Shown here one piece after another: positions 45,388-54,908 of a stretch of 64,000 bases of DNA. The position numbers and the translations under genes are program-made. This DNA comes from Cryptomeria japonica (taxonomy: Eukaryota > Streptophyta > Pinopsida > Cupressales > Cupressaceae). The stretch lies in NCBI RefSeq assembly GCF_030272615.1, contig NC_081409.1, positions 238,789,832 through 238,853,831 on the forward strand, written 5' to 3'. The notes beneath the pieces are model-generated. The model did not search any database and had not been told where the DNA came from. It worked only from the letters and a program-made list of their open reading frames with translations. Within the stretch, counting starts at the first letter, position 1. Each line of letters starts with the position of its first letter.

Positions 45388-46083
45388 TCACTTTGCTAGG
45401 GTCAGAGGAAAACCAAGGTGGTCTACCTCTACCCGAGAAATCCAAGATGAATCTTCAATCAGTCTGTCCTTCCATTTCACAAGATCCTCCTTATACTGAC
45501 TTCTCTGGGTACTACGCCCAATCCTACTATCCAAAATATATTCAATGTGATCTGGTTCCTTTTGGGGCAACTGTTTCTCTAAGTCTACAATATTGTCCTC
45601 ACTAAATTTTGGTTCATGATACTCATGAAGATTTACAATGTTAAACACAGGTGAAATACTCAAACTATCCGGTAACTCTACTTCATATGCATTCCCATAA
45701 CTGAACTTTCTCAAAATCCTTCAAGGTCCAAACTTTCTCATTTGCAAGTTGTTATAGGTTCCAACCGAGAATCTTTCTTTTCTCGGATACACCATCACTT
45801 CATTGCCAACTTCAAATTCCTTATGTCTCCTCTTCTCATCTTCCTTCTCCTTATACTTGCTATTCATGTCCTCCAAATATTGCTTAACTTGAATATGTAA
45901 GTCCTTCATGTGATTTGCAAATTCTTTTGCTTCTGAACTTCTTCGGTCTTCACTGCTAATATCTCTTAATTCTGATATACCTCTAGGATGCACTCCGGTA
46001 ACAATCTCAAAAGGTGTTCTTTCGGTACTCCTGTTTACTGAATTATTGTAGGCAAACTCTGTTGTGCAAGAATCAAATCCCAA
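45388..46083 (-). pseudogene. E integrase C-terminus with chromodomain-like end
   Basis: This frame begins after a frameshift near 46060. It reads EFAYNNSVNRSTERTPFEIV, GNEVMVYPRKERFSVGTYNN, then a stop at 45721 and YEVELPDSLSISPVFNIVNL. The final segment HIEYILDSRIGRSTQRSQYK then LVKWKDRLIEDSSWI has the LVKW and SSW pattern of plant chromovirus chromodomains, which target integration to marked chromatin. It ends at 45388, about 30 bp before the LTR. Confidence 0.8.
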
Positions 46084-46853
46084 CTTCTGGTTTTATCTCC
46101 AACTAAACATCTCAACGAATTTCCCAAGCTCTGGTTAACTACTTCTGTCTGTCCATCAATCTGTGGAAGAAAAGTAGAATTGAACTTCAAATATGTTTTT
46201 ATCTTCTTCCAAAGTGTTCTCAAAAAATAACCAACAAACTTAGTGTCTCTGTCTGAAACTATTCTCTTAGGTAATCCATGCAATCTCACTACTTCCTTGA
46301 AAAATAGGTCTCCTACATGTAATGCATCTGATGTCTTCTTACAAGGTATGAAATGAGTCATCTTCAAGAATCTATCCACTATCACAAATATAGAATCATC
46401 CCCTCTTGGTGTTTTAGGTAATCCAAGTATGAAATCCATGCTTATATCCTCCCAAGGTCTTACCGATACTGTCAAAGTTTTATACAATCCCACATTCTGA
46501 CTACTACCCTTTGCAACTTGACAAACTCTACAACTTTGCACATATTTCCTAACATCCTTATGAATTTGGGGCCAAAAGTACCGCTCACTCACCAATGCTA
46601 TTGTTTTGTCAATACAAAAATGTCCAGCTAATCCTCCACTGTGTTTCTCCTTTATCAGATTCTCCCTCACAGAACTCTTAGGTATGCACAACTGAACTCC
46701 TCTGAATAACATCCCATCCTGAATGAAGTAATCCAACCACTTTCTTCTATCTACCATAACCGGTTCTCTACATGCTCTCCAAGGTTCTGCAAAATCTGGG
46801 TCATCATCATACACGGTCTTCAATTCTTCAAATCCTAATATTGTTACTCTCAT
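46035..46853 (-). pseudogene. E integrase
   Basis: Zinc-binding HHCC is visible: EKHSGGLAGHFCIDKT and CRVCQVAKG. Core residues are Asp in ISMDFILGLPKT, Asp in RIVSDRDTKFVG and Glu in PQIDGQTEVVNQS. The frame is the same as RT/RNase H after allowing for the F insertion. It is lost to a frameshift near 46060. Confidence 0.9.
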
Positions 46854-47667
46854 CTATTTCAGCAGATTCCTTCTCCTACTCAAGGCATCAACAACTTTGT
46901 TAGATTTCCTACTTCTATTCTTCAACACAAAGGTGTAACTCTACAAAAAATCTACCCATCTCATATGTCTCTGATTCAACTTGCTCTGGCTGTTCAAATA
47001 CTACAAGGCTTGATGATCCGTATACAACACAAACTCCTTAGGCAATAGGTAATGTCTCCACTTCTTCAAGACTTGAACTATGACATAAAACTCCTGATCA
47101 TACACTAAATATCTCCTTTGGGCTTCATTAAATTTCTCACTGAAATAAGCTACTGCTCTCCCTTCCTAACTCAAGACTGCTTCTATTGCTATTCCACTTG
47201 CATCACAATCCACTTGAAATACTTTATTAAAATCCGGTAAAGCTAACACAGGTTGCTTTGTCACTTTCTGCTTCAACAACTCCAAGATTTTTATTGCTTC
47301 GGTGGTTCACTTGAATTCCTTCTGATCTCCTCTCATGCTCTCAGTCATAGGGTTACAAACTAAACTGAAATTTCCAATGAACTTCTGATAGAAACTAGCC
47401 AACCCATGAAATGATCTTACCTCTCCAATGCTTTCTGGTGTAGGCCACTCAAAAATTGCTTTTACTTTCTCAGGGTCCATCTTCAAACCATCCTCAGATA
47501 CCACAAATCCTAAATAGACCAACTCATCCTTCATGAAACTACACTTCTTAATATTTATCAGCAACTTTTTTTCTCTCAACCTCTGCAAAACTTGTCTCAA
47601 ATGCAACAAATGCTCCTCTTTTGTCTTACTGAAAATCAGAATGTCATCCAAATATACAATAACAAAC
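46854..47667 (-). pseudogene. E reverse transcriptase (3' half) and RNase H
   Basis: Starts at the F insertion within VIVYLDDILIFSKTKEEHL, the catalytic YLDD motif. It continues with CSFMKDELVYLGFVVS, the connection, and an RNase H with [16 protein letters not shown] (catalytic Asp), EGRAVAYFSEKFNEAQRRY, YVIVQVLKKWRHYL and YTDHQAL (catalytic Asp). Stops lie at 47307 and at least four further positions. Confidence 0.87.
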
Positions 47668-48015
47668 TGTTAGAGTTATCTTGTATTAGTTAATTATTAG
47701 TCTATTAAACTCTACGCTTAAGCTAAACTTAGGTATTTAATAAATATTGTAGGTATTTAATAATTATTCTAATTATTAAATATACATTATCCCTTTAGGG
47801 TTTCTTTAAGGTTGCATATCTTTAGGGTTTCTATTATCCTTTTATAAGGATTGTATTGTACTTGTTAATTCAATTGATTCCCTTTCTGAATAATAATTTT
47901 CTTCTTCAGAGCATTTATGCTTATTTGCTTTATGTGCCTCCATCTTCTCTTCTGACAGGTATTTGCATGCAGGTGTTCTTGGGATCTCTGAAGTTGTATT
48001 TCCTCAACTTCTTCA
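47668..48015 (+). repeat. F 5' LTR
   Basis: Starts TGTTAGAGTTATCTTG and ends CTTCTTCA. Two perfect telo-boxes (TTTAGGGTTT) lie at 47794-47803 and 47821-47830, just upstream of TATAAGG at 47843-47849. It lacks about 16 bp present in the 3' LTR near 49780. Confidence 0.93.
47843..47849 (+). promoter_or_regulatory. TATA box of F 5' LTR
   Basis: TATAAGG, preceded by two telo-boxes. The same arrangement is at 49947-49953 in the 3' LTR. Confidence 0.6.
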
Positions 48016-48027
48016 TGGTATTAGAGC
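48016..48027 (+). other. Primer binding site of F
   Basis: TGGTATTAGAGC directly follows the LTR; it differs by one base from the TGGTATCAGAGC site of the other elements. Confidence 0.82.
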
Positions 48028-49744
48028 CTACATCTGTTGCTGCTTATTCCTAATTTTTCAGAAGATTTTTTGGAGGAGGGTTTCAAGTTTTTTTTAGAGT
48101 TTTTTATTGGATCCGGGGTATTTGTTTTGTTTTTTGATCATTTTGGGCTCAAACGGACCTCACTGTTGAGCTCAGAACGCCCCAAAACCCCCATTTCCAT
48201 ATAAAATTTGTCAATTTTTAACAAATTTGGGTTCTAAAATTTTTTCTTTGGTTTTGCCCTTTTTTGGCACAAATTTCGAGAAATTCATCAAAAAAATCAT
48301 TTAAAAAAGATCAGAGCAGTTTGGGCCAAAACAGACCTCACCGTTGGCTTTCGAAGGGCGTTTCCATTCATTTTGATATATAATTTGACCTATTTCGGTG
48401 AAAAGTGCATCTGGGCCATGATTTTTCATTGGCATGCTTTACGAGGCACACAAATCCGTACGACTGTACCTGCAAATGCGTCAGAAAATTTTCGTCAAAA
48501 AAAATAAAATAATAAATAATTTTTTTTTTTTACCCTTTTTATGCCCAAAAAAGAGGGGTTTTTTTCTTTTGGCCATATCTTGGGCATATGGAGTCATTTT
48601 TTCGAAAACGAATAGGTGTCGGAAAGCTGGTTGCAAGCCGAACCTCGTCATGTTGGTAATTTTTTTTAATTTTTCTGTTTGACTATATTTTTTTCCAGTC
48701 AAAGTGGGGTCTCTTTTTTGCACTCCGGGAGCCATAGAATGAACATCCAAACTTCATTTTTCAAAAACTTTATATCGTTGGAAAGCTTGTTCTGTGCACT
48801 TTCCAGCCATATGAGTTTTATTTCTAGATTCTTCTCTATGCATATTTTATTCAGTTTTTTGCTTTTCAGCACTCTGGTGGATATCTTGGTTGTTTCAAGT
48901 CCTGGGATCTCTTCTCTGGGTAGGATGTCTCTATTTTGGTTCTCGTTTCTATTTCCAGTCTTCTTATCATTGTAGCTTGTATTTAGGCAAACACACTGAG
49001 ATAAAGTGCCATCATGCATTGTTTACATGGAATCTTGCACCTCTTGTGCCTTATTGTACATGCACTACTTATAAAGTGCCATGAAGGGGTTGATGTTTGC
49101 CTTGTTTACCATCTACCATTGTCCAGTGAGTGTTCCTTCCACGACATTCGCCTCATGATGTGTGTCAAGTGAGTGTTCCTTCTACGACACCATGTACTTT
49201 CTCAGCACCTTCAATGTTTCTGGTTTTTCGTCATGCAGTTCTTGTTGGCCGTTCTTTTCAGTGTACCTATCCCTCTCCCTTTTCAGTATTATGGGGAGGT
49301 TTGTCCTATTGGTTCTAATGCTTCCTTGATTCGATTGATCAGCTCTTTAGGCTTTGGTGTCTCATGCCATCTGTATCTTCGAGTTCAGTTGTTTGCCTTT
49401 GTTTGCCATCTAATTCGAGTAGTGCCATTTGAGGGCACTCATGCAGATTACAGTCTTCTCTACCTGGTCATGTTCTATTTTAGTGGAGGTTCTTTAGATC
49501 AGTAGTTACTCTTCGACAATGTTTGCAGCTATTTCTTGCTTCAGTGGTGTTCTTCTTGCTTTTCCATCTCTTTTTGGAGTAGAGTTTTTTCCCATGCGGT
49601 TTTCTCTATTTCTCTAGTTCATAGAGATTTGGTTGTGATTGGGTACCTCATCAAGCCTTGTTGCCGGGACCCAAATTTGGCTTCATCATGTAGTTGCATT
49701 TTTTGCTTCATGCATTTAGTTTTTTAGCTACTCCCTAAGTTCAG
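48028..49744 (+). other. F internal region, non-coding
   Basis: No domain is recognised in any frame; the longest frame (49173-49505) is a hydrophobic run without known motifs. A module of about 25 bases (TTTGGGCTCAAACGGACCTC-like) recurs at 48142 and 48320, and a GGAAAGCTTG-like pair lies near 48620 and 48780, so the front part has an approximate internal repeat. Confidence 0.7.
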
Positions 49745-49756
49745 CTTAAGGGGGGG
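49745..49756 (+). other. Polypurine tract of F
   Basis: TTAAGGGGGG directly precedes the 3' LTR. Confidence 0.85.
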
Positions 49757-50120
49757 TGTTAGAGTTATCTTGTATTAGCTAATAATTATTTATTTAATTA
49801 TTAGTCTATTAAACTCTACGCTTAAGCTAAACTTAGGCATTTAATAAATATTGTAGGTATTTAATAATTATTCTAATTATTAAATATACATTATCCCTTT
49901 AGGGTTTCTTTAGGGTTGCATATCTTTAGGGTTTCTATTATCCTTTTATAAGGATTGTATTGTACTTGTTAATTCAATTGATTCCCTTTCTGAATGATAA
50001 TTTTCTTCTTCAAAGCATTTATGTTTTTTTGCTTTATGTGCCTCCATCCTTCTCTTCTGACAGGTATTTGCATGCAGGTGTTCTTGGGATCTCTGAAGTT
50101 GTATTTCCTCAACTTCTTCA
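49757..50120 (+). repeat. F 3' LTR
   Basis: 364 bp, ends CTTCTTCA followed by the target copy CAAAC. It carries three telo-box-like words and TATAAGG at 49947-49953. Confidence 0.93.
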
Positions 50121-50125
50121 CAAAC

Positions 50126-51189
50126 TTACCCAATAATTTCTTCAATACCTTATTAATCAGTCTCATGAAAGTACTCGGTGCATTAGTTAACCCAAAAGGC
50201 ATCACCAACCATTCATACAGTCCTTCATTTATCTTAAATGTTGTCTTCCACTCATCTCCTTCTCTGATCCTGATATGATGATATCCACTCTTAAAATCTA
50301 TCTTTGTAAAGTATTTGGCTCCGCTCAAACAATCCATTATGTCATCCATCCTAGGCAAAGGAAATCGATATTTCACTGTGATCTTGTTTATTACTCTGGA
50401 ATCGATGCACATTATCCATTCTACATTCTTCTTAGGTGCTAATACTGTTGGTACTGCACAAGGGCTCATATTTTCTCTGATCAAACCTTTCTTCAACAAC
50501 TCTTGCACTTGTTTATTCAGTTCTTCATTCTCTATCGGTGTCATCTGGTGTGCAGCTTTGTTAGGCAAACTAGCTCCAGGAACCAGGTCCATGCAATTAC
50601 TGATACTTCTCACAGGTGGCAATCCATCAGGCACATTATCTGAAATGATGTCTTCATATTCTGTCAGCAAATCTTTTATCTCTTCCGGTCGTTCCTCTTC
50701 ATGCTCCAGATTCTCAGTCTTCCTAGGAATTAAGGCAAAGGACACATTCTCATGTCTCAATCCATCTAGGAATTTCCTTCCATCCACCAAACAGATTCTA
50801 GCATTCATACACACTTCACTCTTCAAAGGTTCCTCCAAGGGAAACAAGGTTTGCTTCATCCCATTGGCCACAATAGTGTATGTATTCTTCCTCCCTTCGT
50901 GTATTGCTTGTTTATCAAACTGCCAAGGTCTACCCAACAAAAGATGACAAATATCCATAGGCATAATATCACACAAGACTTCATCACGATAATTCCCAAT
51001 TTTCAATTTCACCAAACATTGCTCACTTACTAACAACTTATGTTCATCCTGAATCCATGTTATCTGATAAGGCTTAGGGTGTTTCAATCTTTCCAAATTA
51101 AACTTATTCACCATCTCTTTTAAAACAAGATTATCCAAACTACCACTATCAATAACAACTTTACAACACTTATCAGATACCTTAAATCT
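50126..51189 (-). pseudogene. E protease and reverse transcriptase (5' half)
   Basis: The protease site reads VVIDSGSLDNLV near 51150 and the flap-side motif CHLLLGRPWQFDKQ near 50940. A long linker follows, then RT with CAVPTVLAPKKNVEWIMCID, RFPLPRMDDIMDCLSGAKYF, TKIDFKSGYHHIRI (catalytic Asp) and VMPFGLTNAPSTFMRLINKV. It breaks at the F insertion. The frame from 51138 to the break is uninterrupted. Confidence 0.9.
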
Positions 51190-52360
51190 GGTCTTGAATA
51201 AATTCTTCCTCTATAAGGGCTCTTCATCTCTCCCAATATGACACAAATCTCTCCTCATCATCAACAACTCTCCATCTTCCAGTTTATTGTCTAATCCGGT
51301 GGGGTTTTCTTCCACCACTGTTGCTCTTCCGGTATTCTTTATCTTCTTACACTCGAAAGCACGCTGTCCTTCTCCTCCACACTTAAAGCAAGTTCCTCTA
51401 AACGCTCTCATGTCTTGTCTTCCAAAATTCTCATTCCGATAGCCATCCAATTCTCTCTTTTGGTAGAAATTTCTATCATCTTTCCGGTATGAACTACCTT
51501 CTTTGTTCACTTCCTTGTCCTTGTTTTGATCTGTATAGGTTCCTCTACCTCCGGTATATCCTCTTCCTCCTTGAAATCTTCCTTTGGAAAACCTTCCACC
51601 TCTGCCTCTCTACCTCTGCTCATGTCTTTTGTTTATCTTTTCTTTTGCCTTTAGGGCATACTGGTAAGCCTCTTCAACACTTTGTAATTTGATCAAACTG
51701 AGTTCATCTTGTATAGACACCCGCAATCCATTCAAATATCTTGCAACTTCATCATCAACATGTTCGGATCTGAATTTCAACTTGTAAAATGCTTCGATGT
51801 ATTCCTTCACACTGGGTTCCTTCTGTCTCAAAGTCTGCAACTTTTGGAACAAATTCACTTGATAATCAGCTGGCATAAATTTTGATTTCAACTTAGCAAT
51901 CATCTGATCTCATGTCTTGATCTTCTCTTTACCTCTTCTCTGCCTATCAACCTGCAAATGCTCCCACCAAAGAGATGCATGACCTTTCAACTGGGTACAA
52001 GAATATTTCACCTTCCTTTCTTCTGTAGTGTTTTCAAAATCAAAATATTTCTCCATTTTTGAGATCCAATTCATCTGAATCCAACTTTCCATCATTTTTT
52101 AGTGGGGTAAAATGAGGTTTAGTATTCGCCCTACTCAAAACCCTAAAAAACCTTTCCTCATCTGAATCAACCTCTGGTGGGTTTACTTGTTCTGTCGGGG
52201 CTTCTTTTCCTTTATCTTCACTTACATCTTCAATGTGTCGACTTCTTCTCTGGGCTATCTCCATGGCTTCCAACCGGGCTACTATTCCTTGCAACATTTC
52301 CATCACAGCAGGGTCTGCATTCCCATGTGCTCCACCATTCCTAGTTCCTCTTCGCGCCAT
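51190..52360 (-). pseudogene. gag: E Gag
   Basis: Start chosen at ATG 52360 (MARRGTRNGGAHGNADPAV). A frameshift near 52100 leads to WISKMEKYFDFENTTEERKV, a Retrotrans_gag core with ASLWWEHLQVDRQ, DYQVNLFQKLQTLRQKEPSV and DELSLIKLQSVEEAYQYAL. Stops lie at 51910, 51610 and 51211. A Gly/Arg-rich stretch precedes a single knuckle CFKCGGEGQRAFEC, in which the usual His position is Gln. Confidence 0.87.
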
Positions 52361-52455
52361 CTTTATGCCAGTCCTCTGCAGCTGCAGGTCAGATCCATAG
52401 TCCACCACCCTACAACAAAATTCTCAGGACAACGCAATCTCTAGAACCAAAACTC

Positions 52456-52467
52456 GCTCTGATACCA
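52456..52467 (-). other. Primer binding site of E
   Basis: TGGTATCAGAGC on the minus strand, two bases from the LTR end. Confidence 0.88.
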
Positions 52468-52469
52468 CT

Positions 52470-53251
52470 TGAAGCAATCACCAGTTAGGAGGGACCTTAA
52501 AGAGATCAGTCCAGACTGGTCAGCAATAGTAAACACAACAAAAACACAAAGCCATGATGGAGGCAATGCATAATAGAATGAATTATAACATGAAAATTAA
52601 TTAAAACCAACCGGTAACAACCGGGTTAGAGAAACCAGCTCACAGGCCTATTAAACATCTCAAAATATAGGATAGGTCACAACTGGGACCTCAAATCTTA
52701 AGATTCATCTTCTATGCTCATTCTAACTTCTTGGTTACATTCTAATTCTCTATTATAATGATTTATATGATCCAAGGGGATCCGGTCAGTCCAAAAATGG
52801 ATCAAAACCTGAAGAACAAGACTTAACGTGCAAAACCAATAAGGTCAGCCTCCGCCAGGAGATTCCTCCGAAAAATCCAAAGGATGAAGTGTAGATCATG
52901 GGAAAAGGTCAGCCACATGCCAAGGAACATCAGAATCAACACTCAGGGCTCCACAAGATACAAAAGGGATCTGGTAGATCACCAATGCAAATAGGTCCAG
53001 GCAAGCGGTAACATGAAACTGTCTCGGAAACCGGTAGCGATAACTTGCCGAAAAATGATCCAAATGCTCCATGGTTTGGGAACAAGGAAGATGATAAAGT
53101 CTTCAAGCCAAAATCCAATTCCATAGGATTCGGTGAGCCAAATCCGGGACACACAAAAAGAAATGGTGAACTGCAAATAGAAAACGAAAACAAAAATGAA
53201 ATATTTTTGGTTGATGCAAGATTGCTATGAACCGGGGATGCTCCTGCATCA
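52470..53251 (-). repeat. E 5' LTR (uninterrupted)
   Basis: 782 bp. Near 52715-52735 it shows the unoccupied version of the LARD2 target. A TATA box (TATAAAT, minus) is at 52761-52767. Confidence 0.9.
52761..52767 (-). promoter_or_regulatory. TATA box of E 5' LTR
   Basis: TATAAAT on the minus strand, conserved in the other E LTR at 44846-44852. Confidence 0.5.
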
Positions 53252-54433
53252 CTATTTTAACCACAAAACAAATATGATAAACTTCAGCACTAGTAAAGAC
53301 AAGAAAATTGATAGCACAACACACAACACCAAGATTTTGACGTGGAATTTAACCCGGTTAAGGAAAAAACCATGGTGGGAACCTACCCACAGTAAGATGA
53401 TACTCTGCAGTAGTATGTGAAAATATTACAATGGGGAATGCATATGCATTCAGGCACACTGCCTAGAGCTCACTACTCAAATACAATGACTCAGAAGGCT
53501 ACAACCCTGAGGGAAGTCTCACGGACTTACAACAAGATTCAGACTACAATCCGAAAGGAATGAACTGAAAGAATAGCATCTCCAAATGCCTAATTACAGT
53601 TCTGGTTAAGCACAAATGTCTACCCTGCAACACCAATCTCTTCTCAAACACAATACCAAAGATGAATCCTTGTTTGTACATAAAAATCTCTCTGATAACG
53701 TAGACACCACCTCAATCACTAAATTACATGAATATATCACCTATATATACAATTCATCAACCTTGACAACAAGGTCGGCTAAACCCTTAACTCACAATTA
53801 CAAAATTACATCATATGATACAAAAATCGACTACCAAAACAATATAATGATTTAAATGACATAACATGGACCTAATTGAAATTCCCAAACACTCAACTCC
53901 ACCAGAAATCACGCCAAGATCAACAGCAACACACTACACCACCAGGAAAACTGCATAACATGAAAATCATCACCGGTTCAACAAAATCCCCAAAAACTCA
54001 CACAACGATCAATGTGGATCACCAAAACAAGTAGCACATGATTAAGAAACACTAGCAAGCATGTTAGAATCATAAATAACAACTGCACCAACACCACTTA
54101 TCAAGTCTTCACCGATCAACATCTGAAAGCTCAAGAACACAACCAATCAACAACTGTCACGAAGAAAGATAACTTGCATAGCACCTAATCACGATCCATC
54201 TGAAATAAAGATACACAAGTCCATCCCAAACAATATCCCAAAATATTATCTTAAGATCTAATCACACCGAAATATACCAGAGGACATACTGAACTCTGCA
54301 AAGCACCAACAAAACTGCAAAACAAATCATAAGATTTTCTCAATCTGCACACACCGGAGCAAATCACAAGAATATGGTGACATCAATGAAAACAACATAT
54401 CCTAGCAACAACAATGACCAACAATATCCAACA
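53252..54433 (-). repeat. copia-2 5' LTR, second part
   Basis: Resumes the LTR broken at 36634 and matches the left LTR to its end at CCAACA. TATATATA (minus) at 53742-53749. Confidence 0.88.
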
Positions 54434-54908
54434 AAACTTCTAGTTTTTAAATCAAGCTCGGTGTCTTTACTTAGTAACTTAACGAGAGTAGCACTAGTGA
54501 CATTGTTATGTAGTGTATAAATGTTGATATCTAGGCTCTCTCACACTATTAATATTTCAACAACTCTCATCTCCAGAACCTTTAAGGTATCATAAATCCT
54601 AAATACATACCTACCTATATCCTGAGTTAATTTACCAAATATATCTCTATCAAGCACTATTCATGAATAAACTTAGCATTTGCTAGAATCTCAACAAACA
54701 ACTCAATAGCTATAATAAACCCATTTTCTCCACCATATGATAGATCAAGAACATTATGATATTGGTTGTTAGTTAAATTTTGTCTTTGAACTATAAGGAA
54801 AGGAATGCTTATGTTCCCTCAAATTTGTATTTACATAGACATGTAGGAGAAATTACCATGTAGGGATGCATGTGCAATTGAACTTGAGATTTATGCAACC
54901 CTAGCCAT
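54434..54908 (-). pseudogene. Unidentified pseudogene, N-terminal half
   Basis: On the minus strand a frame opens at ATG 54908 and reads ISSSIAHASLHGNFSYMSM, NLTNNQYHNVLDLSYGGENG, then FIIAIELFVEILANAKFIHE. After a frame change it continues DRDIFGKLTQDIGRYVFRIY, DTLKVLEMRVVEILIV and LHNNVTSATLVKLLSKDTEL up to the copia-2 border. It joins in style with 30140-30784. I cannot name the family. Confidence 0.45.

Larger units (their letters stand above)
47668..50120 (+). mobile_element. F: small non-coding LTR element
   Basis: 2453 bp on the plus strand with LTRs of 348 and 364 bp, a primer site, a purine tract and a perfect 5 bp target duplication CAAAC (47663-47667 and 50121-50125). It splits the E reverse transcriptase just before YLDD. 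The internal 1.7 kb has no convincing ORF, so it depends on another element for movement. It is larger than a classic TRIM and smaller than a typical LARD. Confidence 0.93.
36635..53251 (-). mobile_element. E: Ty3 chromovirus-type retrotransposon, with nested insertions
   Basis: Minus-strand element. LTRs are 36635-45356 (split by LARD2) and 52470-53251; without LARD2 the left one is about 802 bp against 782 bp. On the minus strand the LTR starts TGATGCAGGAGCATCC. The primer site is at 52456-52467. Order is gag, PR, RT, RNase H, integrase and a chromodomain-like end, as in plant chromoviruses. Flanks are CTAAC and CTATT, so the target duplication is no longer clear, but the left copia-2 LTR shows the unoccupied site. 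Element F splits its RT. Confidence 0.88.
30785..54433 (-). mobile_element. copia-2: Ty1/Copia retrotransposon, split by nested insertions
   Basis: Minus-strand Copia with left (3') LTR 30785-32026, internal region 32027-36568 and right (5') LTR 36569-54433. The right LTR is interrupted by chromovirus E (36635-53251); its two parts (66 and about 1,182 bp) add up to the 1,242 bp of the left LTR. Flanks are GAACT and AAACT, a target duplication with one mismatch. It is inactive: frames change between integrase, RT and RNase H, and the protease active site is mutated. Confidence 0.9.

Noticed and set aside
45388-47667. A virus-like envelope gene in E
   Set aside because: The 3' end encodes the integrase tail and a chromodomain-like segment; no signal peptide or membrane protein follows.
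49173-49505. Coding ORF inside element F
   Set aside because: Hydrophobic, no motif, no support from codon pattern, and the element has no other coding trace.
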